Shown here: in pieces, positions 28,252 to 37,229 of the stretch | How positions within the stretch are numbered: position 1 is the first letter of the stretch | Layout of the letters: each line of letters starts with the position of its first letter | Source of the DNA: Sphingobacteriales bacterium | Lineage (GTDB): Bacteria > Bacteroidota > Bacteroidia > Chitinophagales > JADIYW01 | NCBI GenBank assembly: GCA_947460245.1 | Contig: CANHGL010000001.1 | Span: 62,001 to 126,000, forward strand | DNA: 64,000 nt | Reading direction: 5' to 3' | Notes under the pieces: generated by a model | The model's input: only the letters and a program-made list of their open reading frames with translations | What the model was told of the DNA's origin: nothing | Databases searched by the model: none | Translations under genes and position numbers: made by a program

Positions 28252-29940
28252 ATGAGATTTGCAATAACATTCCTTGTGTGTTGTGCTATTAGCCAGATTT
28301 TACTGTCACAGCCATCATCATACAAGAGAATACCATTCTCTCAACCAATACATTTACCTTTTGATCTTGCAGGTTGTTTTGGAGAACCCAGAACAGCACA
28401 CTTCCACTCAGGGATAGATATCAAAACAGACGGAACAGAAGGCAAACCTGTATTCAGTATCTATGACGGGTATATTTCCAGAATAAAAGTATCTCCTTAT
28501 GGATATGGTAAATGTATTTATATCAAACACCCTAATGGCTTTACCAGTGTTTATGCACACCTAAGCGCATTTAATAGGAAAATTGAAAAGTATATTCATG
28601 AACAACATTATAAGAATAATCAATCTGAACTTGATGTATTCTTTGATTCCACCATCATGCCCATTAGACAAGATGACACCATAGCATTCTCGGGAAATAC
28701 AGGAGGTAGCGGAGGCCCACACCTGCATTTTGAAATCAGGGACTCCAAGAGTGAGCATAGTATAAATCCGCTACTGTTTAACTATTCATACATAGACACT
28801 ATTCCACCAAGTATCTCTTCCATTAAAATATATGAGATCTACGACAACTATTATAATGCAGCTAGCGAGAGCATTCAATTAATAAAGAAGGATAATACAC
28901 TAACAGTCAGCCAACCCGTTAAGGTATCTTCCAGTGCCAAAGCTATCGGTATAGGAGTTCAGGGGTACGACCAGCAATTTAACAATGAAAACAAGAATGG
29001 CATATATCGCATCATCGTAAAAAAAGGGTCTATAAATATTTTCCAATACACGCTGAACGAAATAGATTTTGATAAAACCAGAATGGTAAGTGCCTTTATG
29101 GACTATAAAGAACAACAACAGAATAAAAAAGATGAGTATCAATGTTTCAGGCTGCCGAATAACACCCTTAGTATTTATGACACCATCGTAAATAATGGAT
29201 TTTTAGAAACTCCAGATACTATAGAATACATAACCATAGAGTGTTATGACTTCAAGCTCAACAAAACGACAATACTTATTCCAATATCAGCAGCTAGCAA
29301 GAAAACGAAATCTACAGTAAAATCATCTTTAAACTTTAGGAAAAAGAATACCCTAAGAGATAAGGGATTCAGTATTACATTTTATGAAAATACATTTTAT
29401 GATGATGTGTCGCTAAACTTCAAAATGGACAGTAGTTACACTCCCCCTGTTTACACTATGGAAGAGAACCAATACATACCCTTAAACAAAGCTTGTACAG
29501 TAGAGTTAGAAAGTAAAATCCTTGGCACTGAACTAAAAAAGAATGCTGTAATTGTTGTAAAGAATCATGAAGATAAAGAAACTGCCTTAACTACAAACGT
29601 GAAAGATAAATGGGCATATGCAAATACAAAAGACATTGGTACCTTTTACCTAAGCTTTGATACTATCAAACCGTTTATACAGCTATTGAATTACACTGCC
29701 GAAGGTTCGAAATTTACCAGTAATACTATCCGTGTTAAAATTAGTGACAATCTATCAGGAATTAGCGAATATAATGGCTTTATAGACGGACATTGGGTTA
29801 ACTTTTACTATGATGCTAAAAATGATATGTTAGAATATAAATTTGATGAATACTGCCCCTCCGGTGAACATAAACTAATCCTACTTGTTACAGATAAAAA
29901 ACAAAATCAGGCTACGCTTGAGCAATATTTTAAAAACTAA
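28252..29940 (+). CDS. Secreted M23 (LytM) peptidase
   Basis: A 562-residue exported protein with a signal peptide (RFAITFLVCCAISQILLSQ). The M23 zinc peptidase domain occupies about residues 30-180. Metal ligands fit His52 and Asp56 (AHFHSGIDIKTD) and the HLH motif with His157 and His159 (GGPHLHFEIR), with His103 in VYAHLS. Such enzymes cut peptidoglycan cross-links. The large C-terminal region (about 190-562) is beta-rich, without a domain I can name, and may bind the wall or a partner. It ends 15 bases before bcp. Confidence 0.85.
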   Translation: MRFAITFLVCCAISQILLSQPSSYKRIPFSQPIHLPFDLAGCFGEPRTAHFHSGIDIKTDGTEGKPVFSIYDGYISRIKVSPYGYGKCIYIKHPNGFTSVYAHLSAFNRKIEKYIHEQHYKNNQSELDVFFDSTIMPIRQDDTIAFSGNTGGSGGPHLHFEIRDSKSEHSINPLLFNYSYIDTIPPSISSIKIYEIYDNYYNAASESIQLIKKDNTLTVSQPVKVSSSAKAIGIGVQGYDQQFNNENKNGIYRIIVKKGSINIFQYTLNEIDFDKTRMVSAFMDYKEQQQNKKDEYQCFRLPNNTLSIYDTIVNNGFLETPDTIEYITIECYDFKLNKTTILIPISAASKKTKSTVKSSLNFRKKNTLRDKGFSITFYENTFYDDVSLNFKMDSSYTPPVYTMEENQYIPLNKACTVELESKILGTELKKNAVIVVKNHEDKETALTTNVKDKWAYANTKDIGTFYLSFDTIKPFIQLLNYTAEGSKFTSNTIRVKISDNLSGISEYNGFIDGHWVNFYYDAKNDMLEYKFDEYCPSGEHKLILLVTDKKQNQATLEQYFKN

Positions 29941-29955
29941 CCAAAGAATCTTATT

Positions 29956-30384
29956 ATGTTAAAAGAAGGCACAAAAGCACCAAAAATTAATGGAGTATCC
30001 TTTAAGGAAAAAATAACAATACTTTACTTCTACCCAAAGGATGATACTCCTGGCTGCACTGCGGAAGCCTGTAGCTTTCGTGATAATTATTCCAAGCTTA
30101 CAAAAATGGGCCTACAGGTTATTGGCGTGAGCCCAGACAGTGAAAAATCACACGAAAAATTTAAGGTAAAATATGAATTACCCTTCACTTTGATTGCTGA
30201 CACAGATAAGACAATAGTTACCGACTATGAAGTTTGGGGGCAGAAGAAATTTATGGGAAGAGTATACGATGGCGTATTCCGCACCACCTTCATTATTAAT
30301 CAGAAAGGTATTATCGATAAAGTCATTGACAAGGTGGACACCAAAGATTCTACCAAACAAATTTTAGAACTATTGAATCAATAG
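29956..30384 (+). CDS. bcp: Thiol peroxidase of the Bcp/PrxQ type
   Basis: Cytosolic peroxiredoxin that reduces hydrogen and organic peroxides with thioredoxin. The 142-residue protein has the peroxidatic Cys34 in TPGCTAEAC and the second Cys39 five residues on, the arrangement of atypical two-cysteine PrxQ enzymes. It is likely cotranscribed with the M23 gene and is followed by a strong terminator. Confidence 0.92.
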   Translation: MLKEGTKAPKINGVSFKEKITILYFYPKDDTPGCTAEACSFRDNYSKLTKMGLQVIGVSPDSEKSHEKFKVKYELPFTLIADTDKTIVTDYEVWGQKKFMGRVYDGVFRTTFIINQKGIIDKVIDKVDTKDSTKQILELLNQ

Positions 30385-30412
30385 AGCATACGAAAATGGC
30401 ATATAAAAAAAT

Positions 30413-30440
30413 AGACCGCATTTTAGCGGTCTTTTTTTTT
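30413..30440 (+). terminator. Intrinsic terminator after bcp
   Basis: AGACCGC (30413-30419) pairs with GCGGTCT (30426-30432) around a six-base loop and is followed by an unbroken T-run to 30440. Confidence 0.85.
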
Positions 30441-30483
30441 GCATGAGCATGTAAAAATAATTTCTATTCAGAATTGTTTTTAG

Positions 30484-30491
30484 TACTTTTA
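30484..30491 (+). promoter_or_regulatory. -7-like box of the GAF-SpoIIE gene
   Basis: TACTTTTA, one base from TAnnTTTG. It predicts transcription from about 30495, two bases before the ATG at 30497. Confidence 0.4.
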
Positions 30492-30496
30492 AAGAG

Positions 30497-31735
30497 ATGA
30501 ATACTCCTGAAATAGAGAATGAGCTAATTGTAATTAAAGAACTGTTACAGGTAAAATCAAGCCAACTAAATGCTTTATCCGAAGCCACTAAAGCCATCAA
30601 TGATAATATATCAACTGAAAGATTATATGAGCTTTATAAACAAATCATCTATACCCAGATTCGTGTAAATAAAATTGCTCTATTTCGATATGATCAGGCA
30701 TGGAAGCCAGTCATTTGGGACAATAAATCATCAGAACACTATTATTATTTTCCAACCCAATCTCAGTTAGAGCAATACAAAACCATCAGACAATTAAATA
30801 AAGAAGAACAAGGAATATTTGCAGGCTTCAAATATATTATACCAGTATATCACAAACAAATGCCGCTAGCAATAGCATTGCTAGGAGACATTAATGAAGG
30901 CATTGCACATCAAGAAGAAGAGCTGCTGGATTTTGCGTTAACACTGACTAATGTGATTGCTGTAGCTGTAGAGAATAAACGACTATTTAAACAGGAAGTA
31001 GAAAAAAAACAATTCTATAAAGAATTAGACCTAGCCTCTAAGGTGCAAGGCATGCTAATACCCAAGAAGCTCCCAAAAAATAAGCTCTATGAATTTGCAG
31101 GGCTATACCTTCCTTACAAGGGTATCGGAGGCGATTATTATGATGTAATACACGTAAGCAAGGATGAGTTTGTATTCTGCATAGGAGATATTTCCGGAAA
31201 AGGAATTGCAGCAGCATTAGTGATGGCGAATCTGCAAGCCTATCTGAATGCAACACTTAACATACAGAATTTTGACAAAAGATTCATAGAAGACTTAAAT
31301 AGAAAGATATTCTCAATTACCAATGGTGAAAATTTTATTACACTATTCATGGGTAGATATAATATCCTTTCCAGAGAATTAATCTACGTAAATGCGGGTC
31401 ACGTTCCTCCTGTAATGATACAAGACAATAAGATTAGCAGAATGGAGGTTGGATGCACTTTACTTGGCATTTTTGATGAACTTCCTAAGATAGAGTTTGG
31501 GAAACTTGTATTGAAGTCGGATAGCACTATTGTATGCTTCACAGACGGACTTACAGAGCTCGAAAATGGGGAAGAAGACCCCTTGGGAATGGAAAGGATA
31601 GAACAATTTATTTACGACAATCATCGGCTGAGTCCAGAAATCTTCAATAAGATGCTATATAATTACATCAGTAAATTTAAAGGAAATGTACTTTTCAATG
31701 ACGACATCAGTATACTTATAGGTAAATTTCTTTAA
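30497..31735 (+). CDS. GAF domain-containing PP2C (SpoIIE-type) phosphatase
   Basis: A 412-residue signalling protein. A short N-terminal coiled coil precedes a GAF-like domain (about 25-165). The SpoIIE phosphatase domain follows, with a linker helix (LASKVQGMLIPKKLP) and metal-binding aspartates in GGDYYDV and CIGDISGKG, plus FTDGLTE and the final DDISILIG. Relatives dephosphorylate anti-anti-sigma proteins in partner-switching systems. No anti-sigma or STAS gene lies beside it, so the target is unknown. Its stop overlaps that of the convergent polymerase gene. Confidence 0.87.
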   Translation: MNTPEIENELIVIKELLQVKSSQLNALSEATKAINDNISTERLYELYKQIIYTQIRVNKIALFRYDQAWKPVIWDNKSSEHYYYFPTQSQLEQYKTIRQLNKEEQGIFAGFKYIIPVYHKQMPLAIALLGDINEGIAHQEEELLDFALTLTNVIAVAVENKRLFKQEVEKKQFYKELDLASKVQGMLIPKKLPKNKLYEFAGLYLPYKGIGGDYYDVIHVSKDEFVFCIGDISGKGIAAALVMANLQAYLNATLNIQNFDKRFIEDLNRKIFSITNGENFITLFMGRYNILSRELIYVNAGHVPPVMIQDNKISRMEVGCTLLGIFDELPKIEFGKLVLKSDSTIVCFTDGLTELENGEEDPLGMERIEQFIYDNHRLSPEIFNKMLYNYISKFKGNVLFNDDISILIGKFL

Positions 31736-33186
31736 TACTCAGATAGCTCAATTTCTCTACTACTAAATACTGCCAACAACCCCAAGCACATTAAAAAAAG
31801 AGAGCCCACTTTATTTGCTTCTACAAGATCGCTAAGCGTATTATTCAATAGAAAAACAATAATACATAAGGTAAGTGCGAGAATATATTTTCTCCTGTAG
31901 GCTGATGCGTTTGTGTATTCTTGCTGTGCAGTAAGAAGCGTTACTATAATCAAAAGCAGGAATAATAATAAAGCCGGAAAACCCTGCTCCGATAGCAACA
32001 AAAGAAAGTAATTATGTACAGTAGAGCGCTCATCATTATCACTTATATATGTTTCGAATGCTGTCACCGTGTGTTGCTTATAATTAGAAACAAAATTATT
32101 GGGACCAACTCCAACCACCGGATTTTCCTTAGAGAGCTTAATGGCGGCTATCCAACGATAGAATCGTTCAACTGTGCTCATATCTTCCATCTCAAAGGTA
32201 GAGCTTAGGTGATCTGCTAGCTCATCATGATAAATGGTGTGCTCATAATCAGGTGCATAATTTAAATAGTTATTATCATATAATATATAACTACAAAATC
32301 CTATGGCGCCTGCAAATGCAAAGGCCAAAACATATTTAGTGAGTTTGAAACGCAACACATAATAATAGATTAGCATAGTACCCACGGCTAACCACGCTCC
32401 TCTAGTGTAAGACAAATAGATAGCGCCTAGAAAAACAGGAATAGAATATTTCAGAAGTTTATATTTAAAAGAATACGCTGGGTACCATGATTTCGCAAGA
32501 AAAAGAAAAGGCAACATCATCGTAATAAAAACTGCATAGTTAACATGGTTCCTGTATATTGGATTTACAGCATACTGAATACTATCAAAATCAAACTGTC
32601 TTGTTGCATGTTTAATAAGCACAAATAATATAGAGAATAGCGTAGGTAAAAATAAACACCAAAAGAATCTACGAAACAGATACTCTTTCCTGATTAATAC
32701 TACCGGCAAGACAAGAAAACATAGCAAATACCATAATTTTGCTAACAAATATTTTACCGAAAAATATACATCTGAAGAAAAACAGGTTGCTATACAACTC
32801 CATACAAACTGCAAAGCAATAATAAAAAAAATAGGATGCCTATACGTTGATCTTCTTATCTCCTCTTTATTCCTAATAAAATAAAGAATAGAAAATCCAG
32901 AAAGAAGCATTACCAATGGCTCAGAAGGAAGATCAATTCCAAATTCGCCTATAAATGCCTCCGTAGAAAAAGGTAAGACAAAAAGCATTAAAAAAAAAAC
33001 TGTCCTGAAGTTTACAAACGTAATCAATAAAAAAAGTAGGGAAAAAGGAAGTAAATGCAACAATGGCATTTTCCAATAGACCGCTACTGTGCTTGTAATT
33101 AAAAAAAAAGAGACACTAACCCAAAAGATTAATTTAGCCTGTTTACTAGGCACATCAGGAGCGATTAAATCCGTATTTGTCTGCAT
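31732..33186 (-). CDS. O-antigen ligase/polymerase family membrane protein
   Basis: A 484-residue protein with about 12 membrane helices and one large periplasmic loop (about 310-385) before the helix VHNYFLLLLSEQGFPALLLF, the layout of Wzy polymerases and WaaL ligases. The loop holds GVGPNNFVSNYK, resembling the Wzy_C region. Whether it polymerises or ligates cannot be told from sequence. It is the last gene of a block with Wzz- and Wzx-like genes and overlaps the Wzz-like gene by 32 bases. Confidence 0.78.
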   Translation of the reverse strand: MQTNTDLIAPDVPSKQAKLIFWVSVSFFLITSTVAVYWKMPLLHLLPFSLLFLLITFVNFRTVFFLMLFVLPFSTEAFIGEFGIDLPSEPLVMLLSGFSILYFIRNKEEIRRSTYRHPIFFIIALQFVWSCIATCFSSDVYFSVKYLLAKLWYLLCFLVLPVVLIRKEYLFRRFFWCLFLPTLFSILFVLIKHATRQFDFDSIQYAVNPIYRNHVNYAVFITMMLPFLFLAKSWYPAYSFKYKLLKYSIPVFLGAIYLSYTRGAWLAVGTMLIYYYVLRFKLTKYVLAFAFAGAIGFCSYILYDNNYLNYAPDYEHTIYHDELADHLSSTFEMEDMSTVERFYRWIAAIKLSKENPVVGVGPNNFVSNYKQHTVTAFETYISDNDERSTVHNYFLLLLSEQGFPALLLFLLLIIVTLLTAQQEYTNASAYRRKYILALTLCIIVFLLNNTLSDLVEANKVGSLFLMCLGLLAVFSSREIELSEY

Positions 33187-33976
33187 TTTTATACAATTCT
33201 ATAGCCATAGCAGTTAAAGAGGCCAGTACAAATGAGAAAACCATGGAAAGCAATACAATTAACCACCGTACAGGGCTGGATTTTTTGGCAGCAGGCTTTG
33301 GCTCTTCCACTACATAAATTGTTTTGAAATTAGCAGAAGCAGAAACCTCATACTGATCTCTTATCGTATTCAGTCTTGCTAATTCATCTGAAAGAGCAGA
33401 AGAAGCACTCTTTTGTTTTTCTGAATCCTTAAGGACAATCTGTTTATCCAGTAATGCCAATACTGCAGATTTATTTTCTACTAGCATAGCTCTGTAAACA
33501 GAGTCAGCTTGCATAACAATATCTGAAGCCATAGAAGCAGCAAGGCTTGGATCTATATCTTCTATACTTACTTCGATGGCCCCTAAATCATTCTTAATGG
33601 CTTTAAAATTTCCAAAAAACTCTTTCTGTGTATAGTATAAAGAAAGCTCCTTGTCATCATCAGGAATATTATAATGTGCTTTAAGTTTATATTTCTGTAT
33701 AATGTGTAAACTTACAGGCGCTGAATTTAATATAGAAAGAAACCTATTTATGTCTTCCTTTCCTCCAAATATACTAACGCCTCCCCCCTCTTTCTCATTG
33801 AAAAGAGCTGCTCTGTCTGTACTTATTGGATTAGATAGATAGAAAGCCATCTTGGATTTGTAGTACGGCGGCATGATAAATGGAGCAGTAATAACTGAGG
33901 CTATAAGCACTGACAATAAAGTAAAAAATAAAACTTGCTTACGCCACTTCATTATAATTTCTAAGAGCTGAATCAT
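33155..33976 (-). CDS. Wzz-like polysaccharide chain-length protein
   Basis: A 273-residue protein with an N-terminal membrane helix (VLFFTLLSVLIASVITAPFI), a long periplasmic part with predicted coiled coil (about 170-215), and a C-terminal helix (WLIVLLSMVFSFVLASLTAM). This two-helix layout is that of Wzz/PCP proteins that set polysaccharide length. There is no attached tyrosine kinase domain. It overlaps the downstream polymerase gene, which suggests translational coupling. Confidence 0.8.
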   Translation of the reverse strand: MIQLLEIIMKWRKQVLFFTLLSVLIASVITAPFIMPPYYKSKMAFYLSNPISTDRAALFNEKEGGGVSIFGGKEDINRFLSILNSAPVSLHIIQKYKLKAHYNIPDDDKELSLYYTQKEFFGNFKAIKNDLGAIEVSIEDIDPSLAASMASDIVMQADSVYRAMLVENKSAVLALLDKQIVLKDSEKQKSASSALSDELARLNTIRDQYEVSASANFKTIYVVEEPKPAAKKSSPVRWLIVLLSMVFSFVLASLTAMAIELYKNADKYGFNRS

Positions 33977-33995
33977 TGGAGTGATTTATTCTGAT

Positions 33996-34003
33996 CAAAA
34001 GTA
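33996..34003 (-). promoter_or_regulatory. -7 promoter box before the Wzz-like gene
   Basis: The minus strand reads TACTTTTG, matching TAnnTTTG, in the gap between the flippase and Wzz-like genes. It would give a separate transcript of the Wzz and polymerase genes. No TTG at the usual distance was found. Confidence 0.45.
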
Positions 34004-34018
34004 AGAAAACTATTACAT

Positions 34019-35479
34019 TTATTTATTTTGCCCCACCTTAAGCTGAAAGGTTTTTTCATCTATCAAGCCTGAAATGTAAGCAAACAAAGGAATAGCTACA
34101 AAATAAGCAGCAAAGTGCATCAAGAGATCCTGGCTCCCATTCCCAAAGAAGGCAAACCTAGAAACTAATAACAGCATTAAATAGCATAACGCAGAAAATA
34201 ACAGAACTCTAAGCAGGAAAGTAACTTGTAAAGAAATTTTAAAAATATATACCACATAGATAGAATAAGCAATCAACATAAATAGCTGAGTAACCAAAGT
34301 GGCCAAACCAGCACCTTTTGCACCTAAAACAGGAATAAGGTAATAGTTAAGCAGAACATTAATTAAAACGGCAATAGACAATGTATAAATCATCAACTTA
34401 AAATTTCGATTGGCGGTAAGCAAAGTGCCTATAACATATAAGATAGCTACTGGGAAAAAATTCAACAAAAGATATCCAAATACTTCCCCGGAATAGTACG
34501 CATCTGAAGAGCTATATAACAAATGCATTAATTCAAATCTATAACTAAATAGACAGATAATAATTGAGACCGCCACACAGAACATAATGGATATTCCAGA
34601 TTTAAGCAATGATTTTATCTCTTCCTGCTTAGATATTCTGAATGCAAATAAGGGTAGTAGAATAGTAGCTAGGAGATAACCAATATTATTAAGTGATTCC
34701 ATAATCCGGTAACCCTGAGCATAAATTCCAGATTCTTCTGCACCCTTGACGCCTTGCAGTTGCTCGAGCATAACCCCATCAATCCTATAATAAACAGTCA
34801 TAAGAAAATGAATGACTGCATACGGCAATGTCTCACGGGCGATACCCCACATTTGCTTTAAATCAAAACTAAAATAAATCTTATGTGTAAGCTTTAATGA
34901 GAAAATCAAACAAACGAAAAAGGTAAATAAATATGCAGCAAGCTGAACCAAAGCAAAGTTAAAAACGCTGAGTTGAAAACCCGGAAGATTTCCCCAGATT
35001 AAAATCGCTGCAAAAATAATCATCAATAATTTATCCAAAACAGATAATAAAGCATCTTTTACAAATAACTGATGTGCAGAGATATTGGTACGCAAATAAA
35101 TATTAAAGGAAAGCAGTATCTGATTGGCTAGTATCACCCAAATAAAAGGTTTTGATAGATATCCTAAAGGATAGGCAACACATACACACAATGCAAGGTA
35201 AAGAATAAAAAGTATGGTCTTAAAAGTAAGAATAGCAGGCAATAACTGGTTAATCCTGCTATTATCCGAAGCTACTTCCCTGTTATTATAATTTTGCAGA
35301 CCAAAATCTAAAACAATCTGAAACAGATAAGTAAAATTAAAAATAGCAAAATATAAACCATAGTCACTCCCACCAAGGCTATTTTGAACAGTTCTGTCAA
35401 TCCCAAAAACCCAGAAGGGTTTTATTAATAGGTTGACAAAAACCATGAAGAGAACATTAAAAATAAATGATTTTTTCAA
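34019..35479 (-). CDS. Wzx-like polysaccharide flippase
   Basis: A 486-residue integral membrane protein with about 14 hydrophobic segments, matching the MOP-superfamily polysaccharide exporters. Family features include GGSDYGLYFAIFNFTYLFQIVLDFGLQNYNNRE at the first helices and ESGIYAQGYRIMESLNNIGYL near the middle. It would flip lipid-linked repeat units across the inner membrane. It lies between a small exported protein and the Wzz-like gene. Confidence 0.82.
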   Translation of the reverse strand: MKKSFIFNVLFMVFVNLLIKPFWVFGIDRTVQNSLGGSDYGLYFAIFNFTYLFQIVLDFGLQNYNNREVASDNSRINQLLPAILTFKTILFILYLALCVCVAYPLGYLSKPFIWVILANQILLSFNIYLRTNISAHQLFVKDALLSVLDKLLMIIFAAILIWGNLPGFQLSVFNFALVQLAAYLFTFFVCLIFSLKLTHKIYFSFDLKQMWGIARETLPYAVIHFLMTVYYRIDGVMLEQLQGVKGAEESGIYAQGYRIMESLNNIGYLLATILLPLFAFRISKQEEIKSLLKSGISIMFCVAVSIIICLFSYRFELMHLLYSSSDAYYSGEVFGYLLLNFFPVAILYVIGTLLTANRNFKLMIYTLSIAVLINVLLNYYLIPVLGAKGAGLATLVTQLFMLIAYSIYVVYIFKISLQVTFLLRVLLFSALCYLMLLLVSRFAFFGNGSQDLLMHFAAYFVAIPLFAYISGLIDEKTFQLKVGQNK

Positions 35480-35481
35480 CG

Positions 35482-35937
35482 CTAAAATTTAAAAAGTTTC
35501 TTTAACTGCTCCACTCCGTCTCTGCTAAAATAATTAATATACTTTCTGTCATCTGCAGAGAAAATAATATAACTTTTGGTGTCATTCCAATAAATATCTC
35601 CGTTTAATATTTGCCCATCCTGCAGCGTATAAGCATAGTACACCTTTGTCTTCAGTCCTTCTACATTAGAGACTGCTGAATCTTTGATATAGCTGTTAAA
35701 ATTAGCAATAAGGCGACTAGGCAAGTCGACGTGTCTAAATGCTGTAGCATCATTAATCACCATAGTGCTCACAGAATCTATAATTTTAATAAAAACATGC
35801 TTAGGTAATTTTTTACTAATGGAAGCAGAAGAAGCCTGAGCATAAGTACCATAGGCAAAACAAGAGACAACTATTATGAGAAGCGTTTTCAGCCTCTGCT
35901 TTAGACAATCAATGATATATTTATTATCTATTGCCAT
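35482..35937 (-). CDS. Small exported protein in the polysaccharide block
   Basis: About 151 residues from ATG 35937, with a signal peptide (LKTLLIIVVSCFAYGTYAQ) and no lipobox. The mature part shows repeated aromatic strands (TKVYYAYTLQDGQILNGDIYW, YINYFSRDG) but no motif I recognise. It overlaps the end of the aminotransferase gene by 14 bases and stops two bases before the flippase gene, so coupling with both is likely. An upstream ATG at 35958 is also possible. Function unknown. Confidence 0.6.
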   Translation of the reverse strand: MAIDNKYIIDCLKQRLKTLLIIVVSCFAYGTYAQASSASISKKLPKHVFIKIIDSVSTMVINDATAFRHVDLPSRLIANFNSYIKDSAVSNVEGLKTKVYYAYTLQDGQILNGDIYWNDTKSYIIFSADDRKYINYFSRDGVEQLKKLFKF

Positions 35938-37120
35938 AAACAATATCCAATGCCTCACGTATAATTGAACAAGATTCTATAATCTGGTCTTCTGAAATAA
36001 TTAATGGCGGTGCTATTCGCATGCAGTTATCGGCAAATAAGAACCAGTCTGTAACCAATCCCTTTTCCAGACATACCTCTATCACTGCCTTCAAGTGATT
36101 AAAGTTATCCAGATATACTGCCATCATCAACCCGCAGTTGGTTATTTTATGTATAGCAGGATGTTGCAAATGCTCCCTAAATAATTTTGCTTTTTCTACT
36201 ACAGCACTATACAATTGCTGTTCCTTAATTACCCGAAGCGAAGCCAGGGCTGCTGAACAACAAAGTGCATTCCCTCCAAAAGTGGTAATATGCCCCAATA
36301 CCGGATTCTGCTGAATTACCCCCATTACCTCCTTACGCGCAATAAAACATGCGAGTGGTAGCCCTCCACCGAATGATTTACCCAAGAGTAAAATATCCGG
36401 CACTACGCCAACTGTCTCCAGCCTAAACATTGCTCCTGTTCTTCCACAACCTGTTTGAATCTCATCAAAAACCAACAGCGTTCCTGTTTCATTACATCGC
36501 GCTCTTACTGCTTTGAGATAAGCATCATCTGGCACAATAACACCAGCCTCTGCCTGAACAAGCTCCATAAATACTGCAGCTGTATTCGAGCTTATATGAG
36601 AGAGATCTTCCAGTGTATTATAGCGAATATGCCGAACACCCGGCAACAAGGGCCTGTAATTAGATTTGAAATACTCATCCCCCAAAAGACTCAGTGCGCC
36701 TTGTGTACTGCCATGATATGAATGCGTAAAAGAAATAAAATCTGTTCTTCCGGTAAACCGTTTAGCTATCTTCATCGCACCCTCTGTTGCCTCTGTACCG
36801 GAATTTGTAAAATAGACCGTATTCAATGGTTCAGGTAGCAATGCAGTTACATATTTAGCAAGCTCAACTTGTGGCGTTTGAATAAACTCTCCATAAACCA
36901 TAGTATGCATATACAGAGCAGCCTGTTGTTGAACAGCCTCCACTATTGACGGATGGCAATGGCCAAGACTACTAACATTTATTCCGGAAATTAAATCGAT
37001 ATAACGCTTTCCTGCATTGTCGTACAAATAGACCCCTTCGGCTCTACTGATCTCCAGCCCCATAGGGGAATTGCTCGTCTGGGCTACATGCTGCAAAAAA
37101 AGACTCCTTTGAGAAAGCAT
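35924..37120 (-). CDS. Class III (ornithine-type) aminotransferase
   Basis: PLP enzyme of 398 residues. It shows NSGTEATEGAMKIAKRFTGR for cofactor phosphate binding, SYHGSTQGALS, LVFDEIQTGCGRTG with the conserved Asp219, and the PLP lysine Lys248 in LLGKSFGGGLP. The closest well-known enzymes act on acetylornithine, ornithine or 4-aminobutyrate. The substrate is not settled, and the location at the head of a polysaccharide block could also mean a sugar or lipid amine donor. A -7-like box lies just before the ATG. Confidence 0.85.
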   Translation of the reverse strand: MLSQRSLFLQHVAQTSNSPMGLEISRAEGVYLYDNAGKRYIDLISGINVSSLGHCHPSIVEAVQQQAALYMHTMVYGEFIQTPQVELAKYVTALLPEPLNTVYFTNSGTEATEGAMKIAKRFTGRTDFISFTHSYHGSTQGALSLLGDEYFKSNYRPLLPGVRHIRYNTLEDLSHISSNTAAVFMELVQAEAGVIVPDDAYLKAVRARCNETGTLLVFDEIQTGCGRTGAMFRLETVGVVPDILLLGKSFGGGLPLACFIARKEVMGVIQQNPVLGHITTFGGNALCCSAALASLRVIKEQQLYSAVVEKAKLFREHLQHPAIHKITNCGLMMAVYLDNFNHLKAVIEVCLEKGLVTDWFLFADNCMRIAPPLIISEDQIIESCSIIREALDIVYGNR

Positions 37121-37124
37121 GGTG

Positions 37125-37132
37125 TAAAGTTA
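37125..37132 (-). promoter_or_regulatory. -7-like box of the aminotransferase gene
   Basis: The minus strand reads TAACTTTA, one base from TAnnTTTG, ending four bases before the ATG at 37120. A similar TAACTTTA lies on the plus strand at 37205-37212 before the divergent monooxygenase. Confidence 0.4.
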
Positions 37133-37147
37133 TTAATTAATAGTTAC

Positions 37148-37167
37148 TTATCATTTCTGAATGATAA
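37148..37167. promoter_or_regulatory. Palindrome between divergent genes
   Basis: TTATCATT (37148-37155) and AATGATAA (37160-37167) form a perfect 8-bp inverted repeat with a four-base centre. It lies between the aminotransferase and monooxygenase promoters, where a dimeric regulator could act on both. No regulator gene is adjacent. Confidence 0.35.
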
Positions 37168-37229
37168 ATTAGCTTTTGCATAGACGCAGATTGTCATTAT
37201 GTACTAACTTTACCCTACAATTCAATTTC

